Source of the DNA: Actibacterium sp. MT2.3-13A
GTDB taxonomy: Bacteria > Pseudomonadota > Alphaproteobacteria > Rhodobacterales > Rhodobacteraceae
Direction: 5' to 3'
NCBI RefSeq assembly: GCF_018139985.1
Contig: NZ_JAGSOU010000004.1
Span: 124,001-188,000 of the forward strand
DNA length: 64,000 bases
In this document: positions 55,307-63,354 of the stretch, one piece after another
Layout: each line of letters starts with the position of its first letter
How positions within the stretch are numbered: position 1 is the first letter of the stretch
The notes under the pieces: generated by a model
The model's input: the letters and a program-made list of their open reading frames with translations, nothing else
Databases searched by the model: none
Told to the model about the DNA's origin: nothing
Position numbers and translations under genes: made by a program

Positions 55307-57568
55307 ATGGGGCAGGCAGGCAGGACGACGCGCGCCGGCAACGGGATCGCGGGAAGGCTGCCCGTGGCGCTGGCCGGCGCGCTGTTCGCGGTCTTTGCCG
55401 CGCTCATCCCCCAGATCGCGGAGGGGCACATACTGATGCTGGCGCTGGACTGGGTGCCAGCGCTGGGGATCTCGCTGTCGCTGCGGATCGACGGGCTGAG
55501 CCTGACCTTCGCGCTGCTGATCAGCGGGATCGGGACATTGGTGCTGCTTTATTCGAACAGCTATCTCGCCGGCCACCCGCATTACCCGCGCTTCGCGCTG
55601 TTCCTGACGGCCTTTCTGCTGTCGATGCTGGGGCTGGTGCTGGCCGACGACCTGATCGTGCTGTTCGTGTTCTGGGAGCTGACTACCGTCACCTCCTACC
55701 TGCTGATCGGCTTTTCCCATGAAAACGCGACCAGCCGCCGTGCGGCCCTGCAGGCGCTGTTCGTCACCGGCGCGGGCGGGCTGGCCTTTCTCGCCGGGCT
55801 GATCCTGCTGGGCGCCGCGGCGGGCACGTTCGAGATCTCCGCGATCCTGGCGCGCGGCGAGGCGATCCGCGGCCATGCGCTCTACCTGCCGATCCTGGGT
55901 CTGATCCTCGCCGGGGCCTTCACCAAATCGGCGCAGGTGCCGTTCCATTTCTGGCTGCCCAACGCCATGGCGGCGCCGACGCCGGTCAGCGCCTTCCTGC
56001 ATTCGGCCACGATGGTCAAGGCGGGCATCTACCTGCTGGCGCGGCTGCACCCGGCGCTGTCGGGCACGGGAACGTGGCTGTGGGCGCTGACGATCGCGGG
56101 CGCGGCGACCGCGGTCTTTGCCAGCGTCATGGCGCTGCGCCAGACCGACCTGAAACTGGCGCTGGCCTATACCACGCTGATGGCGCTGGGCACGCTGACG
56201 CTGTTCCTCGGGCAAAGCTCTGCCTATGCTCTGACCGCCTTCGTCACCTTCCTGATCGTGCATTCGCTCTACAAGGCGGCGCTGTTTCTGGTCGTGGGCT
56301 GCGTCGATCACGCCACCGGCACGCGCGAGGCGGAGGTGCTGGGCGGCCTCGGCCGTGCGATGCCGGTGACCGCGCTGGCCGCAGCGGTGGCCGCGATGTC
56401 GATGGCGGGCTTTCCGCCCTTCCTCGGCTTCATCGGGAAGGAGCTGAAATATGCCGGCGCGCTGGCCGTGGCCTCCGAGCCCGCGCTGGTCGCAGGCGCC
56501 GTGCTGCTGGCCAACGCCCTGATGCTGGCCGTGGCCGGGGTGGTCGCCTTCCGCCCGTTCTGGCGGCCCGCCGCTGGCGCGCTGCCCCGCACCCCGCATG
56601 AGGCACCCTGGCCGATGCTGGCCGGCCCGGTGGTGCTGGCGGCCCTTGGCGCGGTGTTCGGACTGGCTCCGGGCCTGTTGCAGGGTGCGCTGGTGGATCC
56701 GGTGGTGGAGGGATTTCTCGGCACGGAGGCCGAGGCCAAGCAACTGGCGCTCTGGGCCGGGGTGAACCTGCCGCTGATCCTGAGCCTTGCGACCTTCGTG
56801 CTCGGCCTGGCCCTTTATGCCGCGCACCGCCCGCTGCGCGCGGCGCTGATCCGGCTGGATGCGGCGACCCCCGGCATGGATGCGGGCTGGGACGGTTTCA
56901 TCGACGCTCTGAGGGCGCTGGCGGCGTGGCAGACGGGGCTGCTGCAATCCGGCGTGCTGCGCCGCTACCTGTTCATCACCTTCGCCACCGTCCTGCTGGG
57001 TCTGGGCGGCACCATCGTCGCGCGCGGCGTCTGGGCCGCGCCCGAGGGGCTGGCCGGGGTCAGCTGGAAGCAGGCGGCGCTGGTCGCGCTGATCCTGGCG
57101 GGCGCGGCGCTGGCCGTGATCACCCGCTCGCGCATTGCGGCGGTGGCCGGTCTGGGGGTGACAGGCATCGGCGTGGCGCTGGTCTTCATCGTGTTCGGCG
57201 CACCGGACGTGGCGATCACGCAGCTTCTGGTGGAGACGCTGGTGGTGGTGCTGGTCGCGGTGGCGATGCTGCGGCTGCCGCGCCTCGGTCCGCGGCGGCG
57301 CCGGCCCGCCGACGCGGCGCTGGCGATCGGCGTCGGCGCGGCGGTCAGCGCGACCCTTCTGGCGGTGCTGTTGGCGCCGCTGGACCGCCGCGTGACGGCG
57401 TTCTTCGAGGCCACCAGCTGGCCCGAGGCGCATGGCCGCAACATCGTCAACGTCATCCTCGTGGATTTCCGCGCGCTCGACACTTTCGGCGAGATCGCCG
57501 TGGTCCTGATCGCCGCACTGTCGGCCTACGCGCTGCTGCGCGGCACGGCGGGGAGAGGTGAGAAATGA
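55307..57568 (+). CDS. mrpA: Mrp antiporter subunit A
   Basis: 753 aa. Large membrane subunit of the Mrp (Mnh) multi-subunit cation/proton antiporter, homologous to NuoL of complex I. The proton-channel signature is KSAQVPFHFWLPNAMAAPTPVSAFLHSATMVKAGIYLL with the key lysine; further helices follow, and the C-terminal region (LVETLVVVLVAVAMLR, ending RALDTFGEIAVVLIAALSAYALLRG) is the MrpA-specific extension. The ATG at 55307 is chosen over an upstream TTG because a purine-rich site precedes it and the hydrophobic region starts soon after. It overlaps mrpB by ATGA. Confidence 0.95.
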   Translation: MGQAGRTTRAGNGIAGRLPVALAGALFAVFAALIPQIAEGHILMLALDWVPALGISLSLRIDGLSLTFALLISGIGTLVLLYSNSYLAGHPHYPRFALFLTAFLLSMLGLVLADDLIVLFVFWELTTVTSYLLIGFSHENATSRRAALQALFVTGAGGLAFLAGLILLGAAAGTFEISAILARGEAIRGHALYLPILGLILAGAFTKSAQVPFHFWLPNAMAAPTPVSAFLHSATMVKAGIYLLARLHPALSGTGTWLWALTIAGAATAVFASVMALRQTDLKLALAYTTLMALGTLTLFLGQSSAYALTAFVTFLIVHSLYKAALFLVVGCVDHATGTREAEVLGGLGRAMPVTALAAAVAAMSMAGFPPFLGFIGKELKYAGALAVASEPALVAGAVLLANALMLAVAGVVAFRPFWRPAAGALPRTPHEAPWPMLAGPVVLAALGAVFGLAPGLLQGALVDPVVEGFLGTEAEAKQLALWAGVNLPLILSLATFVLGLALYAAHRPLRAALIRLDAATPGMDAGWDGFIDALRALAAWQTGLLQSGVLRRYLFITFATVLLGLGGTIVARGVWAAPEGLAGVSWKQAALVALILAGAALAVITRSRIAAVAGLGVTGIGVALVFIVFGAPDVAITQLLVETLVVVLVAVAMLRLPRLGPRRRRPADAALAIGVGAAVSATLLAVLLAPLDRRVTAFFEATSWPEAHGRNIVNVILVDFRALDTFGEIAVVLIAALSAYALLRGTAGRGEK

Positions 57569-57984
57569 ACTCGGTCATCCTGAAGGCGGGCACGAAATAC
57601 CTGGTCGGGCTGCTGCTGCTGGTTTCGGTCTTCATGCTGCTGCGCGGCCATAACGCGCCGGGCGGCGGCTTCATCGGCGGGTTGCTCGGGGCCACGGGCT
57701 TCGTGCTCTATGCCATCGCCTGCGGCACCGCGCAGGCCCGCGCCGCGCTGCGGCTGGCGCCCCGCACCATCGCGGCGGCGGGGCTGGGCGTGGCGCTGGC
57801 CAGCGGCGCCATCGCCGCGCTGGCGGGCGAAGCGTTCTTCACCGGCCAGTGGCTGTTCCTGGGCGCGGGCGAGACCGGAAAGGGCCTGCCGATCTCCAGC
57901 GTTCTGCTGTTCGACATCGGCGTCTACCTGGTGGTGTTCGGCGCGATCCTGACCCTCGTTTTCGCACTGGAGGAAGAGACCTGA
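57565..57984 (+). CDS. mrpB: Mrp antiporter subunit B
   Basis: 139 aa with four hydrophobic segments. The MnhB signature is LVGLLLLVSVFMLLRGHNAPGGGFIGGLLGATGFVLYAIACG. It is part of the membrane complex that exchanges Na+ or K+ for protons. The start lies in the mrpA stop; the next gene starts two bases after its stop. Confidence 0.96.
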   Translation: MNSVILKAGTKYLVGLLLLVSVFMLLRGHNAPGGGFIGGLLGATGFVLYAIACGTAQARAALRLAPRTIAAAGLGVALASGAIAALAGEAFFTGQWLFLGAGETGKGLPISSVLLFDIGVYLVVFGAILTLVFALEEET

Positions 57985-57985
57985 G

Positions 57986-58351
57986 ATGGAGGCCCTGCTT
58001 GCCCTCACCGTCGGCGCGCTGGTCGCCGCCGCGATCTACCTGATGCTGGCGCGCAGCCTGCTGCGCTTCCTCTTCGGGCTGGTGCTGATCTCGAACGCGG
58101 CGAACCTGCTGATCTTCACCGCCGGGCGCCTCACCGGCGGCGCGCCGCCGCTGATCGCCGAAGGCGCCGAGGTCCCGGCGGGCGCGGTGGCCAACGCCCT
58201 GCCGCAGGCGCTGATCCTGACGGCGATCGTGATCGGCTTCGGCCTGTTCGCCTTCGCGCTGGTGCTGGTCCTGCGCGCCCATGCGGCGCTGGGCACGCTG
58301 GACAGCGACGAGATGCGCGTGGCCGAACCCCGGAAAAGGGCAGCCCCATGA
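57986..58351 (+). CDS. mrpC: Mrp antiporter subunit C
   Basis: 121 aa, three hydrophobic segments, homologous to NuoK. Typical blocks are AIYLMLARSLLRFLFGLVLISNAANLLIFTAG and DPLPQALILTAIVIGFGLFAFAL-type sequence (here ANALPQALILTAIVIGFG). The stop overlaps mrpD by ATGA. This small subunit is essential for proton coupling in complete Mrp complexes. Confidence 0.95.
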   Translation: MEALLALTVGALVAAAIYLMLARSLLRFLFGLVLISNAANLLIFTAGRLTGGAPPLIAEGAEVPAGAVANALPQALILTAIVIGFGLFAFALVLVLRAHAALGTLDSDEMRVAEPRKRAAP

Positions 58352-59847
58352 GCTGGATCCTGTCGCTGCCCCTCATCATCCCCTTTGCCACGGCGATCGC
58401 GGCCTTCGCGCTGCGCGACCGCGCGGCGGGCCGGTGGATCAGCGTCGCAGGCTCGGCCATGCTGCTTGGCACGGCCGCGCTCTTGATGGCGCGGGCGATG
58501 CGCCACGGCGTGATCGCCGCGCAGATGGGCGGCTGGCCCGCGCCCTTCGGCATCACGCTGGTCGCCGACCTGCTGAGCGCGGCGATGGTCGGGATCACCG
58601 CCATCATCGCGCTGGCCGTCTCCATCTACGCGCTGGCCGATATCGGCGGCCGGCTGGAGCGGCTCGGCTATCACGCGCTTTTCAATCTGCTGATCGGCGG
58701 GGTGAACGGCGCGTTCCTGACCGGCGACCTGTTCAACCTCTATGTCTGGTTCGAGGTGATGCTGATCGCCTCCTTCGGGCTGCTGATCCTCGGCGGACGG
58801 AAGGAGCAGATCGACGGCGGCGTCAAATATGTGACGCTGAACCTGATCTCGACGGTGCTGTTCCTCAGCGGGATCGGGCTGCTTTACGGGATGACCGGGA
58901 CGCTCAACATGGCCGACCTGTCGCGCGCGGTGGAGACGGTCGAGAACCACGGCCTGCTCAGCGTCGTCGCCATGATGTTCATGGTCGCCTTCGGGGTGAA
59001 GGCGGCGCTTTTTCCGCTTTTCTTCTGGCTGCCGGCCGCCTACCACACGCCGGCCTTTTCGGTCTCGGCGGTGTTCGCGGGGCTGCTGACCAAGGTGGGG
59101 GTCTATGCGCTGATCCGCATGTTCACGCTGGTCTTCGACCATGACACCGGCCTTACCCACACGATCCTGCTGTGGGTGGCGGGGCTGACCATGATCACCG
59201 GCGTCCTCGGGGCCGCCGCGCAGAGCGACATCCGCAAGATCCTGTCGTTCCACATCGTCAGCCAGATCGGCTACATGGTGCTGGGACTCGCCCTGCTGAG
59301 CCCGCTGGCGCTGGCGGGGGCGGTGTTTTACCTCATCCACCATATCGCGGTGAAGGCCAATCTGTTCCTGATCGCGGGCGTGGCGCAGCGGCTGACCGGC
59401 CACACGGAGCTGGCGCGCATCGGCGGGCTCTACAAATCCGCGCCGCTGCTGGCCGTCCTGTTCCTGATCCCCGCCTTTTCGTTGGCCGGGTTCCCGCCGC
59501 TGTCGGGCTTCTGGGCGAAATATATCCTCGTGAAGGCCGCGTTGGACATCGAGGGCTGGCTGATCGCGGGCCTCGCGCTGCTGGTCGGGCTGCTGACCAT
59601 CTATTCGATGACCAAGATCTGGGCGCAGGCCTTCTGGGCGCCGCACCCCGAGGGCATCGCCCCCGCGCTGTCGCGGATCGCGCCCGGCGCCCGCGCCGCG
59701 CTGCTGCTGCCGGTGGCCGGGCTGGCTGGACTGACCGTTCTGATCGGCCTCATGCCCCAGCCCTTGCTCGCGCTGGCCGAGGCCGCCGCGGCGCAACTGC
59801 TCGATCCCACACCCTATGTCGCGGCCGTCCTGGGAGGGGCGCCATGA
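58348..59847 (+). CDS. mrpD: Mrp antiporter subunit D
   Basis: 499 aa with about 14 membrane helices, homologous to NuoM/NuoN. Key parts are NLYVWFEVMLIASFGLLILGG (with the conserved glutamate), GVKAALFPLFFWLPAAYHTPAFSVSAVFAGLLTKVGVYALIRMF (lysine-bearing proton path) and ILSFHIVSQIGYMVLGLAL. The gene overlaps mrpC and mrpE by 4 bases at each end. Confidence 0.96.
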   Translation: MSWILSLPLIIPFATAIAAFALRDRAAGRWISVAGSAMLLGTAALLMARAMRHGVIAAQMGGWPAPFGITLVADLLSAAMVGITAIIALAVSIYALADIGGRLERLGYHALFNLLIGGVNGAFLTGDLFNLYVWFEVMLIASFGLLILGGRKEQIDGGVKYVTLNLISTVLFLSGIGLLYGMTGTLNMADLSRAVETVENHGLLSVVAMMFMVAFGVKAALFPLFFWLPAAYHTPAFSVSAVFAGLLTKVGVYALIRMFTLVFDHDTGLTHTILLWVAGLTMITGVLGAAAQSDIRKILSFHIVSQIGYMVLGLALLSPLALAGAVFYLIHHIAVKANLFLIAGVAQRLTGHTELARIGGLYKSAPLLAVLFLIPAFSLAGFPPLSGFWAKYILVKAALDIEGWLIAGLALLVGLLTIYSMTKIWAQAFWAPHPEGIAPALSRIAPGARAALLLPVAGLAGLTVLIGLMPQPLLALAEAAAAQLLDPTPYVAAVLGGAP

Positions 59848-60320
59848 ACAGCTTCGCCGCCAATATCCTGCTTGCCGCCTGCTGGGCCGCGCTGACCGGA
59901 AGCGCCGCGCCGGGCGCGCTGGCGACCGGCTTCGCGCTGGGCTTCGCGGTGCTCTGGCTGCTGCGTCCGTTGACCGGCGGCGACGGGCGGTATTTCCGCC
60001 GCGTCTATTGCTGGCTGCGGCTGATCGTGATGTTCCACTACGAATTGCTGGTCTCCAGCCTGACGGTGGCCTGGGACGTGCTGACCCCGCGCCATCGCGC
60101 CCGGCCGGCGATCATCGACCTGCCGCTGGACGTGACGACCGATGCCGGCATTCTGCTGGTCACGAACCTGATCTCGCTGACGCCCGGCACGCTGAGCCTG
60201 GATGTGTCCGAGGACCGCAAGACGCTGCGCGTGCACGCAATGTTCGCCGATGATCCGGTGCGGATCCGGCGCCAGCTCAAGACCGGAATGGAAAGATGGG
60301 TGAAGGAGGCCGTCGAATGA
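59844..60320 (+). CDS. mrpE: Mrp antiporter subunit E
   Basis: 158 aa. MnhE domain: two or three N-terminal helices (FAANILLAACWAALTGSAAPGALATGFALGFAVLWLLRPL, RLIVMFHYELLVSSLTVAWDVL), then a soluble C-terminal part with GILLVTNLISLTPGTLSLDVSEDRKTLRVHAMF. It begins inside the mrpD stop after GGGAGGGGC and ends in the mrpF start. Confidence 0.95.
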   Translation: MNSFAANILLAACWAALTGSAAPGALATGFALGFAVLWLLRPLTGGDGRYFRRVYCWLRLIVMFHYELLVSSLTVAWDVLTPRHRARPAIIDLPLDVTTDAGILLVTNLISLTPGTLSLDVSEDRKTLRVHAMFADDPVRIRRQLKTGMERWVKEAVE

Positions 60321-60625
60321 TGAACGCAACGGAATTCCTGGCGCTGTGCCTGCAAATCGGCTTCGGCCTGATCCTGGCAGCCGTCGCTCTGGCCTTCCTG
60401 CGGCTCTTGCGCGGGCCCAGCCTGCCCGACCGGGTGGTCGCGCTGGACCTGATGACCGTGTCGATCGTGTCGTTCTGCGGCCTCTATGCGATGGCCACGC
60501 GAGAGCGGGCCTTCCTCGACGTGGCGATGTCGCTGGCGCTGGTGGGCTTTCTGGCCACCGTGGCGCTGGCCCGATTCGCCGAACGCCGCCAAGCCGGAAA
60601 ACCGTCCGGAAAGGAGGGAACATGA
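60317..60625 (+). CDS. mrpF: Mrp antiporter subunit F
   Basis: 102 aa with three hydrophobic helices and the MnhF pattern FLRLLRGPSLPDRVVALDLMTVSIVSFCGLYAMATRERAFLDVAMSLALVGFLATVALARF. The aspartate in DRVVALD is a conserved functional residue. Two adjacent ATGs (60317 and 60320) are possible starts; the first overlaps the mrpE stop and follows AAGGAGG. Confidence 0.94.
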   Translation: MMNATEFLALCLQIGFGLILAAVALAFLRLLRGPSLPDRVVALDLMTVSIVSFCGLYAMATRERAFLDVAMSLALVGFLATVALARFAERRQAGKPSGKEGT

Positions 60626-61005
60626 CCGAGGTTGTCGCCGGTGTGCTGGTCCTGCTCGGGGGGGTCTCGGCGCTGATCGCAGCGCTGGGGCTGCTGCGCC
60701 TGCCGGATGTGCTGATCCGCATGCATGCCTCGACCAAGATCGGGACGCTGAGCCCGGGCCTGATCATGGCCGCGACCGCGCTGCATTTCGCCGAAGGCCC
60801 GGTGACGCTGCGGGGCGTGGCGATCATGGCGTTTCTGCTGCTGACCGCCCCGATCGCGAGCCACCTGATCGGCCGCGCGGCCATGCGAAGCGGCGTTCCG
60901 CTGTGGCACGGCAAAGAAGATCCGCACGCGCCCGGACCGCCGGACGGACCGTCCGGCCCCGGCCCGGCGCTGCCGGGCGGAGGCCGGCCGTCACCGTCGG
61001 CCTAG
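60622..61005 (+). CDS. mrpG: Mrp antiporter subunit G
   Basis: 127 aa. MnhG domain with LVLLGGVSALIAALGLLRLPDVLIRMHASTKIGTLSPGLIMAATALHF, three helices in all. A proline- and glycine-rich C-terminal tail of about 30 residues (PHAPGPPDGPSGPGPALPGGGRP) extends beyond the usual family end. It overlaps mrpF by ATGA, completing the seven-gene order A-B-C-D-E-F-G, and overlaps the convergent helicase gene by 4 bases. Confidence 0.95.
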   Translation: MTEVVAGVLVLLGGVSALIAALGLLRLPDVLIRMHASTKIGTLSPGLIMAATALHFAEGPVTLRGVAIMAFLLLTAPIASHLIGRAAMRSGVPLWHGKEDPHAPGPPDGPSGPGPALPGGGRPSPSA

Positions 61006-63119
61006 CGCTTTTGCCTCCGGGGCGGCGTGTTGCCGCCGTCGGGCCCGGACCTGCGCTTGCCGCCCTTCGGCGCGCCGGGTTTCGCCTTCTCCGGCTTGCC
61101 CGGCCGCGCGACCCGCTTGGAGCTGTCCGCCGCGCCGGGGCGCGTTGTCGCGGGTTTGCCGGCGGGCTTGCCCGCGCCGAATTTCCCCGCCCCGCCCTTG
61201 CGGGGCTTCGCCGCGTCGGGCTTCCCGGCGGAGCGCTCCGCGCGCGTGCGCTCCGGCTTGGCCGTTTCCGCCGCGCCGGGTTTGCCGCGCTTGGGCGCTG
61301 CGGGGGCCTCGGACCATTGCCTTTTCTCAGGCCGGTCCGGTTTCTGGTGGCGCGGCTTGCCCGCGGACGGGCCGGTGCCGGTCCGAGGCCGCTCGGCGGT
61401 GGCGTCGGGTGTCACCGGCGGGCGCGGCTTCGTGGCCGCGACCGGCGGGCACGGCTCCGGCTCCGGCGCGCGCCGGTCCCGATCGGCGTGGACGGGGCGC
61501 GCGCCCGGTTTCCGGGGCGCGGATGTGCGCGGGGGTGGGGCCATGTCCGGCGCCCCGTCGAGTTGCCGCACGGTGACGCCCTCTTCGAGCGCGCCGCCCT
61601 CACCCAGAGATGCGAGGAACCCCGAAACACTGTCTTGCGAAAGCTCGACATAGGTTTCCGAGGACTGCACCCGGATCGCGCCAATCGCGTCCTTGTGCAG
61701 ATTGCCCGCCCGGCACAGCAGCGGCAGCAGCCAGCGCGCCTCCGCCCGGTCGTTGCGGCCGACCGACAGGGCAAACCAGACGCTGGGGCCGAAGGGCTTG
61801 CGCTCCTTCGGTGCGGGCTGCGCATCAGGCGGGCTGAGATCCTCGGGCGCGGATTGGCGGGCGCGGTAGAGGCGCAGATAGGCCGCGGCGATTTTTTCCG
61901 GCGAATGCAGGTCGAGAAGCTTCGCGGCGAAGGCCTGCTGTTCCTCGGTCGTCTCCTCGTCCCAGACCGGATCGGCGAGCAGCCGCTCCTCGTCGCGGCG
62001 CAGGATTTCTTCGGCCGTGGGCGCGGTCATCCACTCGGCCTCGATCTTGGCGAATTTCAGCAGGCGCTCGGCCTTCTTGGCGATCTTGGGCGTGATGATC
62101 AGGGCGGAGATGCCCTTGCGCCCCGCGCGGCCGGTCCGGCCCGAGCGGTGCAGAAGCCCCTCCGCGTTCGTGGGCAGATCGGCGTGGATCACCAGCTCCA
62201 GGTTGGGCAGGTCGATGCCGCGGGCGGCGACATCGGTCGCCACGCAAACCCGGGCGCGGCCGTCGCGCATGGCCTGCAGGGCATGGGTGCGTTCGCTCTG
62301 GCTCAACTCGCCCGACAGGCTGACCACGGCGAAGCCGCGGTTCGCGAAACGCGCCGTCAGCCGGTTTACCGCCGCGCGGGTGTTGGCAAAGACGATGGCG
62401 TTCTGCGCCTCGTGGTAGCGCAGCACGTTGATGATGGCATTTTCGGCGTCGTTCTGCGCGACGCGCAACGCCTGATAGGCGATGTCGGCATGCTGGCTGG
62501 CGCCGCTCAGCGTCGTCACGCGCACCGCGTCGCGCTGATACTGCTTGGCCAGCGTCGCGATCATCGGCGGCACCGTGGCCGAGAACAGCAGCGTGCGCCG
62601 TTCGGCGGGCGCCTCGCCCAGCATGAACTCCAGATCCTCGCGGAACCCGAGATCGAGCATCTCGTCCGCCTCGTCCAGAACGATGGCGCGCAGGCTGCTC
62701 AGGTCGAGCGAGCCGCGCTGGATATGGTCGCGCAGACGGCCCGGCGTGCCCACGACGATATGCGCCCCGCGCTCCAGCGCGCGGCGTTCTTCGCGCATGT
62801 CCATGCCGCCGACACAGGAGGTCACCCGCGCCCCGGCCCTGGCGTAAAGCCAGCCCAGTTCGCGCATCACCTGGAACGCCAGTTCGCGCGTCGGCGCGAC
62901 GACCAGGGCCAGCGGCGCCGCCGCCGGGCCCAGATGCTCGTCGTCGCCCAGCAGGGTGTGCGCGATGGCCAGGCCGAAACCGACGGTCTTGCCCGAGCCG
63001 GTCTGCGCCGAGACCAGAAGGTCGGCGTCCTGAAGCTCGGGGGCGGTGACCGCCTCCTGAACGGCGGTCAGCGTGTCATACCCGCGCTCCGCGAGGGCAT
63101 CGGAAAGTGTCTTGATCAT
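61002..63119 (-). CDS. DEAD-box RNA helicase with DbpA-type RNA-binding domain
   Basis: 705 aa. All DEAD-box motifs are visible: AQTGSGKT (I), APTRELAFQV (Ia), GTPGRL (Ib), VLDEADEML (II), LFSATVP (III), VFANTRAAV (IV), VATDVAARGIDL (V) and HRSGRTGRAG (VI). After the core an acidic linker and a DbpA-like RNA-binding domain (LSVGRNDRAEARWLLPLLCRAGNLHKDAIGAIRVQSSETYVEL) follow. The last about 180 residues are low-complexity, rich in lysine, arginine, proline, alanine and glycine, probably disordered RNA-binding tail. It resembles the DeaD/CsdA group acting in ribosome assembly. Confidence 0.94.
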   Translation of the reverse strand: MIKTLSDALAERGYDTLTAVQEAVTAPELQDADLLVSAQTGSGKTVGFGLAIAHTLLGDDEHLGPAAAPLALVVAPTRELAFQVMRELGWLYARAGARVTSCVGGMDMREERRALERGAHIVVGTPGRLRDHIQRGSLDLSSLRAIVLDEADEMLDLGFREDLEFMLGEAPAERRTLLFSATVPPMIATLAKQYQRDAVRVTTLSGASQHADIAYQALRVAQNDAENAIINVLRYHEAQNAIVFANTRAAVNRLTARFANRGFAVVSLSGELSQSERTHALQAMRDGRARVCVATDVAARGIDLPNLELVIHADLPTNAEGLLHRSGRTGRAGRKGISALIITPKIAKKAERLLKFAKIEAEWMTAPTAEEILRRDEERLLADPVWDEETTEEQQAFAAKLLDLHSPEKIAAAYLRLYRARQSAPEDLSPPDAQPAPKERKPFGPSVWFALSVGRNDRAEARWLLPLLCRAGNLHKDAIGAIRVQSSETYVELSQDSVSGFLASLGEGGALEEGVTVRQLDGAPDMAPPPRTSAPRKPGARPVHADRDRRAPEPEPCPPVAATKPRPPVTPDATAERPRTGTGPSAGKPRHQKPDRPEKRQWSEAPAAPKRGKPGAAETAKPERTRAERSAGKPDAAKPRKGGAGKFGAGKPAGKPATTRPGAADSSKRVARPGKPEKAKPGAPKGGKRRSGPDGGNTPPRRQKR

Positions 63120-63354
63120 GGGAAGGTCTATCCGTGGGGTCCCGGCGCGGCGCGCGTGCGCCTCGTGTCTGCGGGGGGAGGCTGCAGAAAGACGATCCCA
63201 TAACGCCAGTTGGCCCGAATGTATATGGCCAAAGCGTCGCGGAGGCGTCGGCGCAGCGCAGGGCCGGCACGCGCCAGGCGATCGGGGGCCGCCCGGTCCG
63301 GGCCGTGCCGCCCCGGCTGCGCGGACGTTACCCCCCGCCCGCCTTCGAAGGCCC

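Noticed and set aside
55190-57433. A long minus-strand open frame upstream of the OxyR-like gene
   Set aside because: It is antisense to mrpA, rich in Arg, Gln and His with no domain; the regulator starts at 55186.
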